From Flagellimonas marinaquae (GTDB taxonomy: Bacteria; Bacteroidota; Bacteroidia; Flavobacteriales; Flavobacteriaceae): a stretch of 64,000 nt of DNA. The stretch covers positions 203,760 through 267,759 of the forward strand of contig NZ_RZMZ01000014.1 of assembly GCF_003992675.1 (NCBI RefSeq), written 5' to 3'. Position numbers and translations under genes: made by a program. The notes under the pieces were generated by a model. It made no database searches. It was not told the origin of the DNA and worked only from the letters and a program-made list of their open reading frames with translations. This document shows, in pieces, positions 7,656 through 16,617 of this stretch (its first letter is position 1; the number at the start of each line of letters is the position of its first letter).

Positions 7656-8663
7656 TTACTTCTTGACCAAAGCTTCAAAGCCAGGGGTGAAATACTCTTG
7701 AGTCACACCATTGCTATCCAAATAGATGATATAGGCCTCAAGTTCATCATGGCCCTCAAGTATGGCCTTGGAGTCTTCCAAATCTAGCGCCATAAATGTG
7801 GTGGCATAGGCATCAGCCACGGCACAGGTCTTAGCAACCACACTGGTGGCCAATACATTGGAATTTTTGGTGTATCCTGTTTTTGGGTTAATAGTATGCA
7901 CAAACTTTTCACCAGTTTCAGGGTCTACCCTAAATTTTCTATAGTTTCCTGATGATGCCATGGCCACATCCTTGAGCGAAACTATTTGCTTAAGCTGACG
8001 ACCTGTCTCCACTTGGGGATCATCAATACCTACGGTCCATTGTTTTCCGGACACCAAATTGGTTCCCTTGGCCAAGACTTCGCCGCCAACCTCAACGAGA
8101 TAATTATCAATGCCTTTCTGGTCGAGCATAGCCCCCAATCGATCAATGGCATAGCCTTTGGCCACGGCATTGAAATCGAAACGGATGGATGGATGTTCCT
8201 TAGTGATAGTATTATTCGCATTCAGTTTTACCTTGTCCCACCCTACATATTGCAACAAACTGTCTACACGAAGGCTATCGAGCTGCATTTGCTCACCTGG
8301 GCCAAATCCCCACGCATTTACCAAAACACCGATAGTAGGGTCAAAATAACCGTCCGAGGCTTTATAGACCTCACTGGACACCTCAAAAACCTCCCGGAAC
8401 ATATCATCTACCTGAATGGTGGAGTCCCCGGTATTGATCTTTGAAATATCTGAAGTAGGGATGTAAGTGGACATGGATTGGTTGAGTACTTGAAACACCG
8501 AGTCGATTTCTTGTTGGTAATCCAACTCCTCGTCTGCAATATAGATGATGGAATAGGTGGTTCCCAGGGCATTGCCCCAAGATTGGTTCTTTACATGCGC
8601 TTCGGGGGTACACCCGGCCAAAAAAAGTACTGTCAACACTGAAATGATCCAATTGTTCTTCAT
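7656..8663 (-). CDS. apbE: FAD:protein FMN transferase (lipoprotein)
   Basis: Transfers FMN from FAD to Thr side chains of secreted or membrane flavoproteins, notably NqrB and NqrC. The 335-residue protein begins with a lipoprotein signal (VLFLAGC, lipid Cys 18). Family motifs include QSMSTYIPTSDISKIN, GYFDPTIGVLVNAWGFGPG, DFNAVAKGYAID and the Mg-binding region near AYATTFMALD. It lies just downstream of the nqr operon, on the same strand, which fits the known NQR maturation role. Its start codon directly abuts the stop of the small gene at 8664-9023, so these two form one unit. Confidence 0.95.
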   Translation of the reverse strand: MKNNWIISVLTVLFLAGCTPEAHVKNQSWGNALGTTYSIIYIADEELDYQQEIDSVFQVLNQSMSTYIPTSDISKINTGDSTIQVDDMFREVFEVSSEVYKASDGYFDPTIGVLVNAWGFGPGEQMQLDSLRVDSLLQYVGWDKVKLNANNTITKEHPSIRFDFNAVAKGYAIDRLGAMLDQKGIDNYLVEVGGEVLAKGTNLVSGKQWTVGIDDPQVETGRQLKQIVSLKDVAMASSGNYRKFRVDPETGEKFVHTINPKTGYTKNSNVLATSVVAKTCAVADAYATTFMALDLEDSKAILEGHDELEAYIIYLDSNGVTQEYFTPGFEALVKK

Positions 8664-9023
8664 CTAAATCTCTATTAATCCTTGATAATCCACTACGTAC
8701 TCCTCGTTCAGATACAGGGGTTCGGTCCTATCCGCGGCATTGGAAAGCCCTACACCGGCAAAATAGGTCCTTGCTTCGAACTTTTCTGCGTGATTTTTCA
8801 CCTTGTGCATCAGTTCTTTATCGTACTCCCTCGGGTTGAATGGAAACTCCACATTACGCACTACGATAAAGTGCAGTACTTTCTCCTTAAGGCATACGTA
8901 CTGCGGATTCTTTTTGAGTTTACTGTTGATGGCCATAAACTCAAAACCATCGGCCTCGAGTTCCCTGCCCACAATGTTCATGGCCAAGTTATGAAGTTCC
9001 TGTTCCGTTAATTCTCTTCCCAT
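8664..9023 (-). CDS. uncharacterised NQR-linked protein, 119 aa
   Basis: A small soluble-looking alpha/beta protein. It has no signal peptide or membrane segment, only one Cys (YVCLK), and ends QGLIEI. I believe similar proteins are sometimes named NQR subunit F in databases, but nothing of NqrF is here: no 2Fe-2S cysteines, no FAD or NADH motif. It lies 92 bases downstream of nqrF past a strong terminator, and its stop codon abuts the apbE start. A role in NQR or flavin assembly is inferred from position only. Expression needs terminator read-through or a promoter I cannot identify. Confidence 0.8.
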   Translation of the reverse strand: MGRELTEQELHNLAMNIVGRELEADGFEFMAINSKLKKNPQYVCLKEKVLHFIVVRNVEFPFNPREYDKELMHKVKNHAEKFEARTYFAGVGLSNAADRTEPLYLNEEYVVDYQGLIEI

Positions 9024-9038
9024 AGCATAGCTAACAAA

Positions 9039-9070
9039 AAAACCGATGCTGGGAGCATCGGTTTGGTTTT
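9039..9070 (-). terminator. nqr operon terminator
   Basis: AACCGATGCT / AGCATCGGTT is a perfect 10-bp stem with a 3-base loop. On the minus strand it is followed by a run of T's. It separates nqrF from the 8664-9023/apbE pair. Confidence 0.8.
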
Positions 9071-9075
9071 ATTAT

Positions 9076-9100
9076 ACCTCTCGACAATGCTCGAGGTGAT
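9076..9100. repeat. TCGAG-type palindrome
   Basis: ACCTCTCGACAATGCTCGAG with flanking GTGAT: TCGA arms of the dispersed family, placed between nqrF and its terminator. Confidence 0.6.
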
Positions 9101-9115
9101 ATTCAATTTTGGTTT

Positions 9116-10426
9116 CTATCCACCAAAGTCATCAAATCTGATATTCTCATCGGGAATACCAAAGTCCTCGCCCATTTTTTGAACGGCCTTGTTCATCAAT
9201 GGTGGTCCACAGAAATACAATTCGATGTCCTCCGGGGTTTCATGATGGTTCAGGTAGTTATCGATAACGCAGTTGTGGATAAATCCAACAAATCCATCAC
9301 CTTCCTCATCATTGATATCCTTCTTCACCTTCCAGTTATCTTCTTCCAATGGCTCAGAAAGTGCCATGTAGAATTTAAAGTTGGGGAATTCCTTCTCCAA
9401 TTTCTTAAAGTGGTCAATGTAGAACAACTCTCTCTTGGAACGTCCTCCATACCAATAGGTCACTTTTCTATCCGTTTTCAAGGTCTTGAACAAATGGTAC
9501 AAGTGGGAACGCATCGGAGCCATTCCAGCACCACCTCCTACGTAAAGCATCTCTGCTTCGGATTCGTTGATGAAGAATTCACCAAAAGGTCCAGAAATGG
9601 TTACAGGGTCACCTTCCTTCAAACTAAATATGTAAGAGGAAGCAATACCCGGGTTTACGTCCATCCATCCATTTTTATTACGATCCCATGGTGGGGTCGC
9701 AATACGAACGTTCAACATAATTTCCCTTCCTTCCGCAGGGTAAGAGGCCATGGAATAGGCTCTCTCAACGGTTTCAGGGTTCTTCATGACCAATGGCCAC
9801 AAGTTAAATTTATCCCACTCTGCTTGAAACTTGTCTGGTGTTTCGTGCTCTTCTGGGTGAGCGGTGATATCGATATCCGAATATTTTACCTCACATGGCG
9901 GAATTTCAATTTGGATATATCCACCTGCTTTGTAGTTCATATCCTCAGGAATTTCCACTACAAATTCCTTGATAAAAGAGGCCACGTTATAGTTACGCAC
10001 CACTTTGGCATCCCATTTTTTGATACCAAACACCTCTTCTGGAATCGTGATTTCCATATCCTGCTTTACTTTGACCTGACAGGCCAATCGTGCTCCTTCT
10101 TGCAATTCCTTTTTGGAAAAATGAGGGGTTTCGGTAGGCAATGCCTCTCCTCCCCCGGAAAGCACATGGCACTCGCATTGGATACAGGTTCCACCACCAC
10201 CACAAGCGGATGGCAAGAATATCTTTTGATTACCTAAGGTGGACAACAATGATCCACCGGAACCCACTTCCAATTCCTTTTCGCCATTAATGGTAATGGT
10301 TACAGGTCCCGAGGGTGATAATTTTTCCTTAGTGAACAGCAACAACGCCACCAACACTAACAACAAAACAAGAAATGCAACTACTGTGATCAAGATAGTA
10401 CCTCCGGTACTTGCGGCTAATATCAT
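9116..10426 (-). CDS. nqrF: Na+-translocating NADH:quinone reductase subunit F
   Basis: The NADH-oxidising entry subunit of NQR. The 436-residue protein has one N-terminal transmembrane helix (about residues 8-31) and a 2Fe-2S ferredoxin domain with ligands C75, C81, C84 and C116. An FAD domain (RAYSMASYP) and an NADH domain ([28 protein letters not shown]) follow. All cofactor motifs are intact and the length is normal. It is the last gene of nqrABCDEF, three bases after nqrE, and is followed by a strong terminator. Confidence 0.97.
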   Translation of the reverse strand: MILAASTGGTILITVVAFLVLLLVLVALLLFTKEKLSPSGPVTITINGEKELEVGSGGSLLSTLGNQKIFLPSACGGGGTCIQCECHVLSGGGEALPTETPHFSKKELQEGARLACQVKVKQDMEITIPEEVFGIKKWDAKVVRNYNVASFIKEFVVEIPEDMNYKAGGYIQIEIPPCEVKYSDIDITAHPEEHETPDKFQAEWDKFNLWPLVMKNPETVERAYSMASYPAEGREIMLNVRIATPPWDRNKNGWMDVNPGIASSYIFSLKEGDPVTISGPFGEFFINESEAEMLYVGGGAGMAPMRSHLYHLFKTLKTDRKVTYWYGGRSKRELFYIDHFKKLEKEFPNFKFYMALSEPLEEDNWKVKKDINDEEGDGFVGFIHNCVIDNYLNHHETPEDIELYFCGPPLMNKAVQKMGEDFGIPDENIRFDDFGG

Positions 10427-10429
10427 CTT

Positions 10430-11170
10430 TTATTTGTTTAAGGCTTCGTTATAAGAGATTGCTTTTTCATCTTCATCAATCTCTTTTTTAATTTCTTTTT
10501 CCTTTTGGGTCTCCGCAGTGGTGCTTTGGGTCTCCTCTGGCGGTTCGTTATCCCCGGTAAGCATTCCACCGAAGCTTTGGAACCCGATTCCCATCAAACC
10601 TGTTATGATAAAGGTAATACCCAATCCTCGCAATGGGGCGGGCACGTTGGAGTAACGAATCTTTTCACGGATAGCTGCAATGGCCAAAATAGCCAAGAAC
10701 CAGCCGATACCGGAGCTAATTCCGTAGTTCAACGCCAAACCGATGTTAGGGATATCCCTGGTCTGCATGAACAACGAGCCCCCAAGAATGGCACAGTTTA
10801 CCGCAATCAACGGCAAAAAGATACCCAAAGAGTTATACAAGGATGGAGAAAATTTCTCCACTACAATTTCTACCAGCTGAACCATAGTCGCAATGGTCGC
10901 GATAAATAGGATAAAGGACAAAAAGCTTAGGTCATAATCGGCATATTCTGGACCCAACCAGACTAAGGCTCCATCTTGAAGCAAATATTTGTCCAACAAC
11001 CAGTTCAACGGTACGGTTACACCCAATACGAATATTACGGCGGCTCCCAAACCTACGGCTGTGGTCACTTTTTTGGATACGGCCAAATAGGAACACATGC
11101 CCAAAAAGACCGCAAACACCATATTGTCTACGAAGATTGACTTAAAAAATAGTTCTAAATGCTCTAACAT
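10430..11170 (-). CDS. nqrE: NQR subunit E, with charged C-terminal extension
   Basis: An integral membrane subunit with six transmembrane helices, related to NqrD; the pair holds the intramembrane iron centre. MCSYLAVSK near the start and CAILGGSLF further on contain the conserved Cys residues. The protein has 246 residues, while NqrE is usually about 200. The extra 40 or so after the last helix are charged and low-complexity (ETQSTTAETQKEKEIKKEIDE). The gene lies 11 bases after nqrD and three before nqrF. Confidence 0.95.
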   Translation of the reverse strand: MLEHLELFFKSIFVDNMVFAVFLGMCSYLAVSKKVTTAVGLGAAVIFVLGVTVPLNWLLDKYLLQDGALVWLGPEYADYDLSFLSFILFIATIATMVQLVEIVVEKFSPSLYNSLGIFLPLIAVNCAILGGSLFMQTRDIPNIGLALNYGISSGIGWFLAILAIAAIREKIRYSNVPAPLRGLGITFIITGLMGIGFQSFGGMLTGDNEPPEETQSTTAETQKEKEIKKEIDEDEKAISYNEALNK

Positions 11171-11181
11171 GCTTCCTCAGT

Positions 11182-11829
11182 TTATGCTTCTTCAATTAAT
11201 GCCCTGTTTCTGGAGCGTTGTACCCAAATGATGACTCCTACTACAATCAAAGCTGCAGGAGGTATAATCATAAATCCATTATTCTCATATCCGATGGAGT
11301 ACAATCCAGTTTTGGCGATGGGGTCTCCAAGCACTTTGATTCCGAACAAGGTTCCGGAACCTAAAAGCTCCCTAAAGAAACCAACAATAACAAGGATAAC
11401 TCCATATCCCAACGCGTTACCGATTCCATCAAGGAAAGCTCTTCTTGGGCCATTTCCGAGTGCGAATGCCTCAAAACGTCCCATGATGATACAGTTGGTA
11501 ATAATAAGTCCAATAAATACGGACAAGGTTTTACTAAGGTCATAGGCAAATGCCTTCAACACTTGATCCACAATAATTACCAAGGCGGCAACAACCACCA
11601 ACTGAACAATAATCCTGATTTTGGAAGGGATAATGTTCCTGATCAATGAAATTACCACGTTACCTACTCCCATTACAAACAATACGGATATCGCCATAAC
11701 TACCGAAGCTTTCAATTCTGCGGTAATCGCCAAGGCAGAACAGATACCCAATACCTGAATGGTAATCGGGTTGTTATCGGCCAACGGGTCTTTTATAAGA
11801 TTTGCATCTTTTTTTGATAGTAGCGCCAT
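11182..11829 (-). CDS. nqrD: NQR subunit D
   Basis: An integral membrane subunit of Na+-NQR, homologous to NqrE and RnfE/RnfA. The 215 residues contain six hydrophobic helices. The conserved Cys residues lie in LGICSALAIT (helix I) and TNCIIMGRFEAFALGN (helix IV) and help hold the iron centre that carries electrons across the membrane. The start follows the nqrC stop by one base. The length and helix pattern are normal. Confidence 0.96.
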   Translation of the reverse strand: MALLSKKDANLIKDPLADNNPITIQVLGICSALAITAELKASVVMAISVLFVMGVGNVVISLIRNIIPSKIRIIVQLVVVAALVIIVDQVLKAFAYDLSKTLSVFIGLIITNCIIMGRFEAFALGNGPRRAFLDGIGNALGYGVILVIVGFFRELLGSGTLFGIKVLGDPIAKTGLYSIGYENNGFMIIPPAALIVVGVIIWVQRSRNRALIEEA

Positions 11830-11830
11830 A

Positions 11831-12580
11831 TTAATTGGATCTAATAGTTTGTAAATAAGGTTTGTAAAGCTTCAAGCTCTCTTTGATCATGGCACTTACC
11901 CCGTTTCCGGTAATGGTAGCACCCGCCAAAGCATCCACTTCATTATCTTCTTTATTTTCGTTTAGGGGATCGTTGTTTCCTTTGGCTACCTGAACACCTT
12001 CGTATGTATCCCCGTCCATTACGGATTCTCCTTTAAAGTCATCCATAAAGAAACGTTGGTTGATGTTGGAACCAAGTCCGGGCGTTTCCCCTTTGTGATC
12101 AAAAAAGACCCCTTTGATTTCCATATTCTCCCCAACGGACATGTATCCCCAAATAGCATCCCAAAGACCTTTACCGTACATCGGGATGATATAATACTTT
12201 TCGCCATCCTTTTCTCCGACCAAGAGTGGGAGTTCAGTATTTCCCCCGCTTTTGGCTTGTGCTAGTGCCTTTTCTACATTAATAAGGTAAGCGTTGTCCT
12301 TTTCAACCACCTGGGACCCGTCCCAAACCAATTGCTGGGTGATGTATTTTGAAAATGCGCCCTCTACCTCGGAAGTAGGTACAAAAGACACATCTCCATC
12401 GCCTTCATTCTCGTTGACTCCCATGGCATAAAGGATGTTCTGTTGCTTTTCAAAGCGCACGTTCTCATCGATCATTGGCTTTAGGCCCGAAGCCATAAAG
12501 GCAAGCAAGGAGCCGACAACCACAACCATTAGCACTGCAAAAATTACAGTATAGCCATTCTTTTCTGTATTGATTGCCAT
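11831..12580 (-). CDS. nqrC: NQR subunit C (covalent FMN)
   Basis: A single-pass subunit (helix about residues 11-32) with a periplasmic FMN-binding domain. The flavinylation motif is DALAGATITG, with the FMN-bearing Thr at about T222. The 249-residue length is normal for Bacteroidota. The FMN would be attached by the ApbE encoded at 7656-8663. It lies two bases after nqrB and one base before nqrD. Confidence 0.96.
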   Translation of the reverse strand: MAINTEKNGYTVIFAVLMVVVVGSLLAFMASGLKPMIDENVRFEKQQNILYAMGVNENEGDGDVSFVPTSEVEGAFSKYITQQLVWDGSQVVEKDNAYLINVEKALAQAKSGGNTELPLLVGEKDGEKYYIIPMYGKGLWDAIWGYMSVGENMEIKGVFFDHKGETPGLGSNINQRFFMDDFKGESVMDGDTYEGVQVAKGNNDPLNENKEDNEVDALAGATITGNGVSAMIKESLKLYKPYLQTIRSN

Positions 12581-12582
12581 AA

Positions 12583-13842
12583 TTACGCTGTTTCCGTTTT
12601 TAGTGAATCAACCTCATCCGAAGCTTTGGGATAGATGGTTGCTGTTTTCAATCTCTTCAATCTCTTTTTGATATTGCCCTTCACCACGTAGTGATCGATG
12701 GTAGGTGCAAACACGTTCATCAACAAGATGGCCAAGAATACGCCTTCCGGATACCCTGGGTTGAACACCCTGATCATCACGGACAGGAACCCGATAAAGA
12801 ATCCGTAGTACCACTTTCCTTTATTGGTTTGGGAGCCCGTTACAGGGTCGGTCGCCATGAAGACGATACCGAAAGCCAAACCTCCAACAATTAAATGCTG
12901 CCAGAAAGGAAAGCTCATCAACGAGTAGAACTTACTGTACTCCGGAAGCCATCCAGCATCCACGATACCATTAAATATAAGTCCCATAGCCAAAGCACCG
13001 ATAACGGCACTCACCATGATTCGCCATGAAGCTATTTTGGAGAAAATCAAGAAAAGTCCTCCCAATAGAATCAACAAGGTAGATGTTTCACCTACGGAAC
13101 CAGGTATAAATCCATAGAACATATCTGCCAGTGAATAGGAATAATCCGAACCTTGGGCCAATGACCCAAGAATGGTTTCCCCGGAAATAGCATCTGCAGT
13201 ACCCGCTCTTTCAACTGCTTCGTGCACCCATACCTTATCCCCGCTCATCCAAGTTGGATAGGCAAAGAACAAGAACGCACGAATCGTTAATGCTGGGTTC
13301 AAAATATTCATTCCGGTACCTCCGAAGACTTCCTTACCGATAACAACGCCGAATACAACGGCGATGGCCAACATCCAAAGTGGAGTATCAACAGGTACAA
13401 TCAAAGGAACCAACATACCTGTCACCAAGTATCCTTCCTCTACCTCGTGGCCCTTAATTACGGCAAACAAGAATTCGATAGCCAAACCGACACCGTAGGA
13501 AACGATGACCAGTGGCAATACGGTCGTAACCCCTACCCAGAAATTGTCCCACGTCAAGAAATGCTCGAAAAGGGAAAAGTTCTCTGGGAAACCGTTGATC
13601 GCAGAATAATGTTGATATCCTGCATTGAACATTCCGAACAACAAACAGGGCACCAATGACAAAATAACGGTGTTCATGGTACGCTTTAAATCGTCCGCAG
13701 CACGAACGTGAGCCCCTGAATGGGTGGTTTCGTTCGGGGTATAAAGAAAAGTATGCAGTGCGTTAAAGGCCGGGGCCATCTTTTTGCCCTGATACTTAAG
13801 TTTTAACTGATGTAATTTTTCTTTCAAAGCCATATTATCCAA
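12583..13842 (-). CDS. nqrB: NQR subunit B (covalent FMN, riboflavin, Na+ path)
   Basis: The largest membrane subunit, 419 residues with about ten helices. It has the usual soluble N-terminal segment, GKEVFGGTGMNILNPALTIRAFLFFAYP and MATDPVTGSQTNKGKW. The expected flavinylation site reads DAISGETILG at residues 217-226, so the FMN-bearing Thr would be T223. The residue before that Thr is Glu, where the general ApbE target motif has Ala (SGAT). The gene overlaps the end of nqrA by eight bases. See the finding on the motif. Confidence 0.96.
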   Translation of the reverse strand: MDNMALKEKLHQLKLKYQGKKMAPAFNALHTFLYTPNETTHSGAHVRAADDLKRTMNTVILSLVPCLLFGMFNAGYQHYSAINGFPENFSLFEHFLTWDNFWVGVTTVLPLVIVSYGVGLAIEFLFAVIKGHEVEEGYLVTGMLVPLIVPVDTPLWMLAIAVVFGVVIGKEVFGGTGMNILNPALTIRAFLFFAYPTWMSGDKVWVHEAVERAGTADAISGETILGSLAQGSDYSYSLADMFYGFIPGSVGETSTLLILLGGLFLIFSKIASWRIMVSAVIGALAMGLIFNGIVDAGWLPEYSKFYSLMSFPFWQHLIVGGLAFGIVFMATDPVTGSQTNKGKWYYGFFIGFLSVMIRVFNPGYPEGVFLAILLMNVFAPTIDHYVVKGNIKKRLKRLKTATIYPKASDEVDSLKTETA

Positions 13843-15190
13843 GTTCTTTTTGTAACAAATCCAATCCTTCCCTGATTATTTGTTGGTGCGGTTGTTTTGA
13901 GATACAGATGAATTCCGTCAAAGAGAAATCCTCAGGGGCCACTTCATAAAGGCCCAATTGTTCCATTTCGTCCAAATCCTTTACCATGCAGGCCTTTAAC
14001 AGTTGAAGCGGGTAGATATCCATTGGAAAAACCTCCTCATACCTTCCCGTTACCACGAAAGCCCTGTGCTCGCCATTGGTATTGGTATCCAAATCATATT
14101 TCTTTTTGGGCTGCAACCAAGAAAAGGTCAATGCCCTTGTGGACGATATTTTATCGAAAACCGGCTTGTTCCATCCAAAAAACTCATAATCGTCGCCTTC
14201 TGGAATGGCCGTAACCGTATTATTGTAGAAGCCCAAATATCCTTCGGTATTGGTTTTGGTACCCGTAAGCACATCGCCATTGATCAACCTGAACCTATCT
14301 TCCGTTACGCCACTGGCATACAAAAAGGTAGAAATTTCAGCTCCAATCTTGGTTCTATAGTATTTTGGTGCCTTGATCACAGAACCAGCCAACGCGACCA
14401 CTCGCTCCGCATTGAACTTACCGGTCAACAAAAGCTCACCCAACATGACAACATCTTGCGGTGAAAGGGTCCAAACCACTTCTCCCTTGTTGATCGGGTC
14501 AATTTTATTGATCTGTGTTCCCACCAATCCTGCAGGGTGCGGACCTGAAATCCTATGAAGCTCGATTCCTTTTATATCAACAAAAGGAGACCTTGCATTG
14601 CCCTTACCTACTGATACGTGTATTTTTCCTGGTGTCAGCTTGCTCAAGCCCATTACTGCTGCTTGGATTTCCTGCTCCTTGCCTCTCAAGGCAAAATCCG
14701 GGTCGGCCTCTAAAGGAGCCGTTGAATAGGCGGAAATAAAAATAGCTTTGGGAGTGGCGCTGGGATCAGCGATCACATCATAAGGTCGTTGTTTGATGAA
14801 GGGCCATCCACCACATTGCAAAAGGTAGGATTTAATGGCCTCACCATCCGCCGTGTCCAAATCCGGCACCTTGTTGATCATGTACTGTTGTTCCTTGTCG
14901 GCAAGGATTTTTAGCGTTAAGATTCGCCTTCTTGCCCCCCTAACGATTTCCACCAACTCACCGCTGACAGGGGAAACGAAGTGCATGTCTTCGTTGTTCT
15001 TGTTATAAAAGATGGGCTCGCCCGCCTTTATCTCTTCCCCTTCCTTAATCAACATTTTTGGAGTGATTCCATGGAAATCATCTAGGTTCAGGGCATATAC
15101 GTTACTCGCAACGGCATTGGAAATAGTCTGCTCTGCTGCCCCAACGAGGTTGATATTCAACCCCTTTTTAATCCGGATGTCTTTAGACAT
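13835..15190 (-). CDS. nqrA: NQR subunit A
   Basis: The cytosolic-side subunit of Na+-NQR, implicated in quinone binding. The 451-residue protein begins IRIKKGLNINLVGAAEQ and contains the family motifs VSPVSGELVEIVRGARRRILTL, HPAGLVGTQINKIDPI and WLQPKKKYDLDTNTNGE. It is the first gene of the operon, with a -7-like element upstream on the minus strand (15225-15232) and a gap of about 150 bases to the divergent Plug gene. Confidence 0.96.
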   Translation of the reverse strand: MSKDIRIKKGLNINLVGAAEQTISNAVASNVYALNLDDFHGITPKMLIKEGEEIKAGEPIFYNKNNEDMHFVSPVSGELVEIVRGARRRILTLKILADKEQQYMINKVPDLDTADGEAIKSYLLQCGGWPFIKQRPYDVIADPSATPKAIFISAYSTAPLEADPDFALRGKEQEIQAAVMGLSKLTPGKIHVSVGKGNARSPFVDIKGIELHRISGPHPAGLVGTQINKIDPINKGEVVWTLSPQDVVMLGELLLTGKFNAERVVALAGSVIKAPKYYRTKIGAEISTFLYASGVTEDRFRLINGDVLTGTKTNTEGYLGFYNNTVTAIPEGDDYEFFGWNKPVFDKISSTRALTFSWLQPKKKYDLDTNTNGEHRAFVVTGRYEEVFPMDIYPLQLLKACMVKDLDEMEQLGLYEVAPEDFSLTEFICISKQPHQQIIREGLDLLQKELG

Positions 15191-15224
15191 ATTATTGTAG
15201 ACCTTTTATTATCAAAATCGAACG

Positions 15225-15232
15225 CAAAAATA
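15225..15232 (-). promoter_or_regulatory. nqr operon -7 element (TATTTTTG on minus strand)
   Basis: Exact TAnnTTTG match on the minus strand, 35 bases before the nqrA ATG. No clear TTG at the expected distance. Confidence 0.4.
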
Positions 15233-15341
15233 GCACTAAAAGGATTGTTTTCATAATAATTAACTATAAAATTGGGATTATAACGAGCTTAGTTCACAAA
15301 GCACACTTTTTGTTTAACTTTACCACAAAATAGTGTCCCAG

Positions 15342-16586
15342 ATGCGTTTAACCTACATTTTAGTTCTACTCGTTTTGATGGCCAGGCCAACTTTTGGCCA
15401 AGTGATGGAGGAGGTGGAGCCACCAGAGAATATCAAATCGATAGTCTTTAAAGGTCCCACGGAAGACCAGTTTCCCGTCATTCAAATGGGCGAGTCCATC
15501 ACCTTGGAGTTCGACGATCTTTTGGCCAATGAACAAGACTACTATTACAAAATCTTTCACTGCGATTACGATTGGACCCCGTCACAATTGTTGAAATCCC
15601 AGTATTTGGACGGAGCGGACAACCAGCGCATTATTGATTACGAAAACAGCTACACCACCCTACAGCCCTACTCCAACTATCGACTCACCATTCCCAATCA
15701 AAACGTACGATTGAGGGTGAGCGGCAACTATGTACTGGAAGTCTACAATAGCTATGGCGACCTTCAATTTTCAAGAAGGTTTGTTGTATACCGCAATGTG
15801 GTGAATGTGGCCGGTGTGGTAAAAAGGTCAAGGGACTTCAATTTCATCAACACCAAACAAGTGGTGCAGTTTACCATAAACACTGCTGGCTTTAACGTAG
15901 TCAACCCAAAGCGGGAAATCAAGGTAGCCATCATCCAAAACCACCAATGGCCAACGGCACTTTACAACATTCCGCCCCAATTTACCATTGGCACCGAACT
16001 CGTATATCGTTACAACGAGGAAACCAGTTTTTACGGCGGCAACGAATACCTGAATTTTGACACCAAAGACCTCAGGTCACCTACATTTGCCATTTCCAAG
16101 ATTGAAATGAGAGAGGTGTACCATCACTATCTATTTACCAATCAATACAGATTCGATCAAGAGTATACCTATTTTCCCGACATCAACGGAGATTTTGTGG
16201 TGAGAACAATGCAAGGAGAAGATGTTTCCCGCGAAGCGGAATATTCCAAGGTACACTTTAGCCTACCCTACAGCAACTTAATTGGATTGGACAATGTATA
16301 CGTTATCGGAAAGTTCAACAACTACGCACTTTCCGAGGAGAACAAGATGACCTTTAATGAAGAAAGCGGGAAATTTGAAGTAACCCTTCCCATTAAACAA
16401 GGCTTTTACAACTACAAATATGTGGTGCAGCGCGAAGACGGCACCATAGAACCCAATTTGGTCAGCGGAAATTTCCATTTCACAGAGAACAACTACCTCA
16501 TCCTCGTATACTATCGTGATTTTGGCGAAATGTATGACAGTATAATAGGTATAGGCTCCGTAAACTCTCAAAATATCAGCAATTAA
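15342..16586 (+). CDS. type IX secretion system Plug protein (DUF5103)
   Basis: A 414-residue exported protein with a signal peptide (MRLTYILVLLVLMARPTFGQ). It matches what I know of DUF5103: a SIVFKGPTEDQFPVI start, YYYKIFHCDYDWTPSQLLKSQYLDG, and a C-terminal beta sandwich (GLDNVYVIGKFNNYALSEENKM). In Flavobacterium johnsoniae the homologue was found as the plug closing the periplasmic end of the SprA translocon. I chose ATG 15342 rather than the in-frame GTG at 15333 because it gives a clean signal peptide. The weak promoter element TAACTTTA lies just upstream. Confidence 0.88.
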   Translation: MRLTYILVLLVLMARPTFGQVMEEVEPPENIKSIVFKGPTEDQFPVIQMGESITLEFDDLLANEQDYYYKIFHCDYDWTPSQLLKSQYLDGADNQRIIDYENSYTTLQPYSNYRLTIPNQNVRLRVSGNYVLEVYNSYGDLQFSRRFVVYRNVVNVAGVVKRSRDFNFINTKQVVQFTINTAGFNVVNPKREIKVAIIQNHQWPTALYNIPPQFTIGTELVYRYNEETSFYGGNEYLNFDTKDLRSPTFAISKIEMREVYHHYLFTNQYRFDQEYTYFPDINGDFVVRTMQGEDVSREAEYSKVHFSLPYSNLIGLDNVYVIGKFNNYALSEENKMTFNEESGKFEVTLPIKQGFYNYKYVVQREDGTIEPNLVSGNFHFTENNYLILVYYRDFGEMYDSIIGIGSVNSQNISN

Positions 16587-16617
16587 TTATCTTTACCCTA
16601 TCCTTATCTAAATTCTC

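Noticed and set aside
8664-9023. Naming this gene nqrF
   Set aside because: No iron-sulfur cysteines or flavin/NADH motifs; the true nqrF is at 9116-10426.
9179-10237. 352-codon frame on the plus strand opposite nqrF
   Set aside because: Antisense shadow of nqrF, whose cofactor motifs are all intact.
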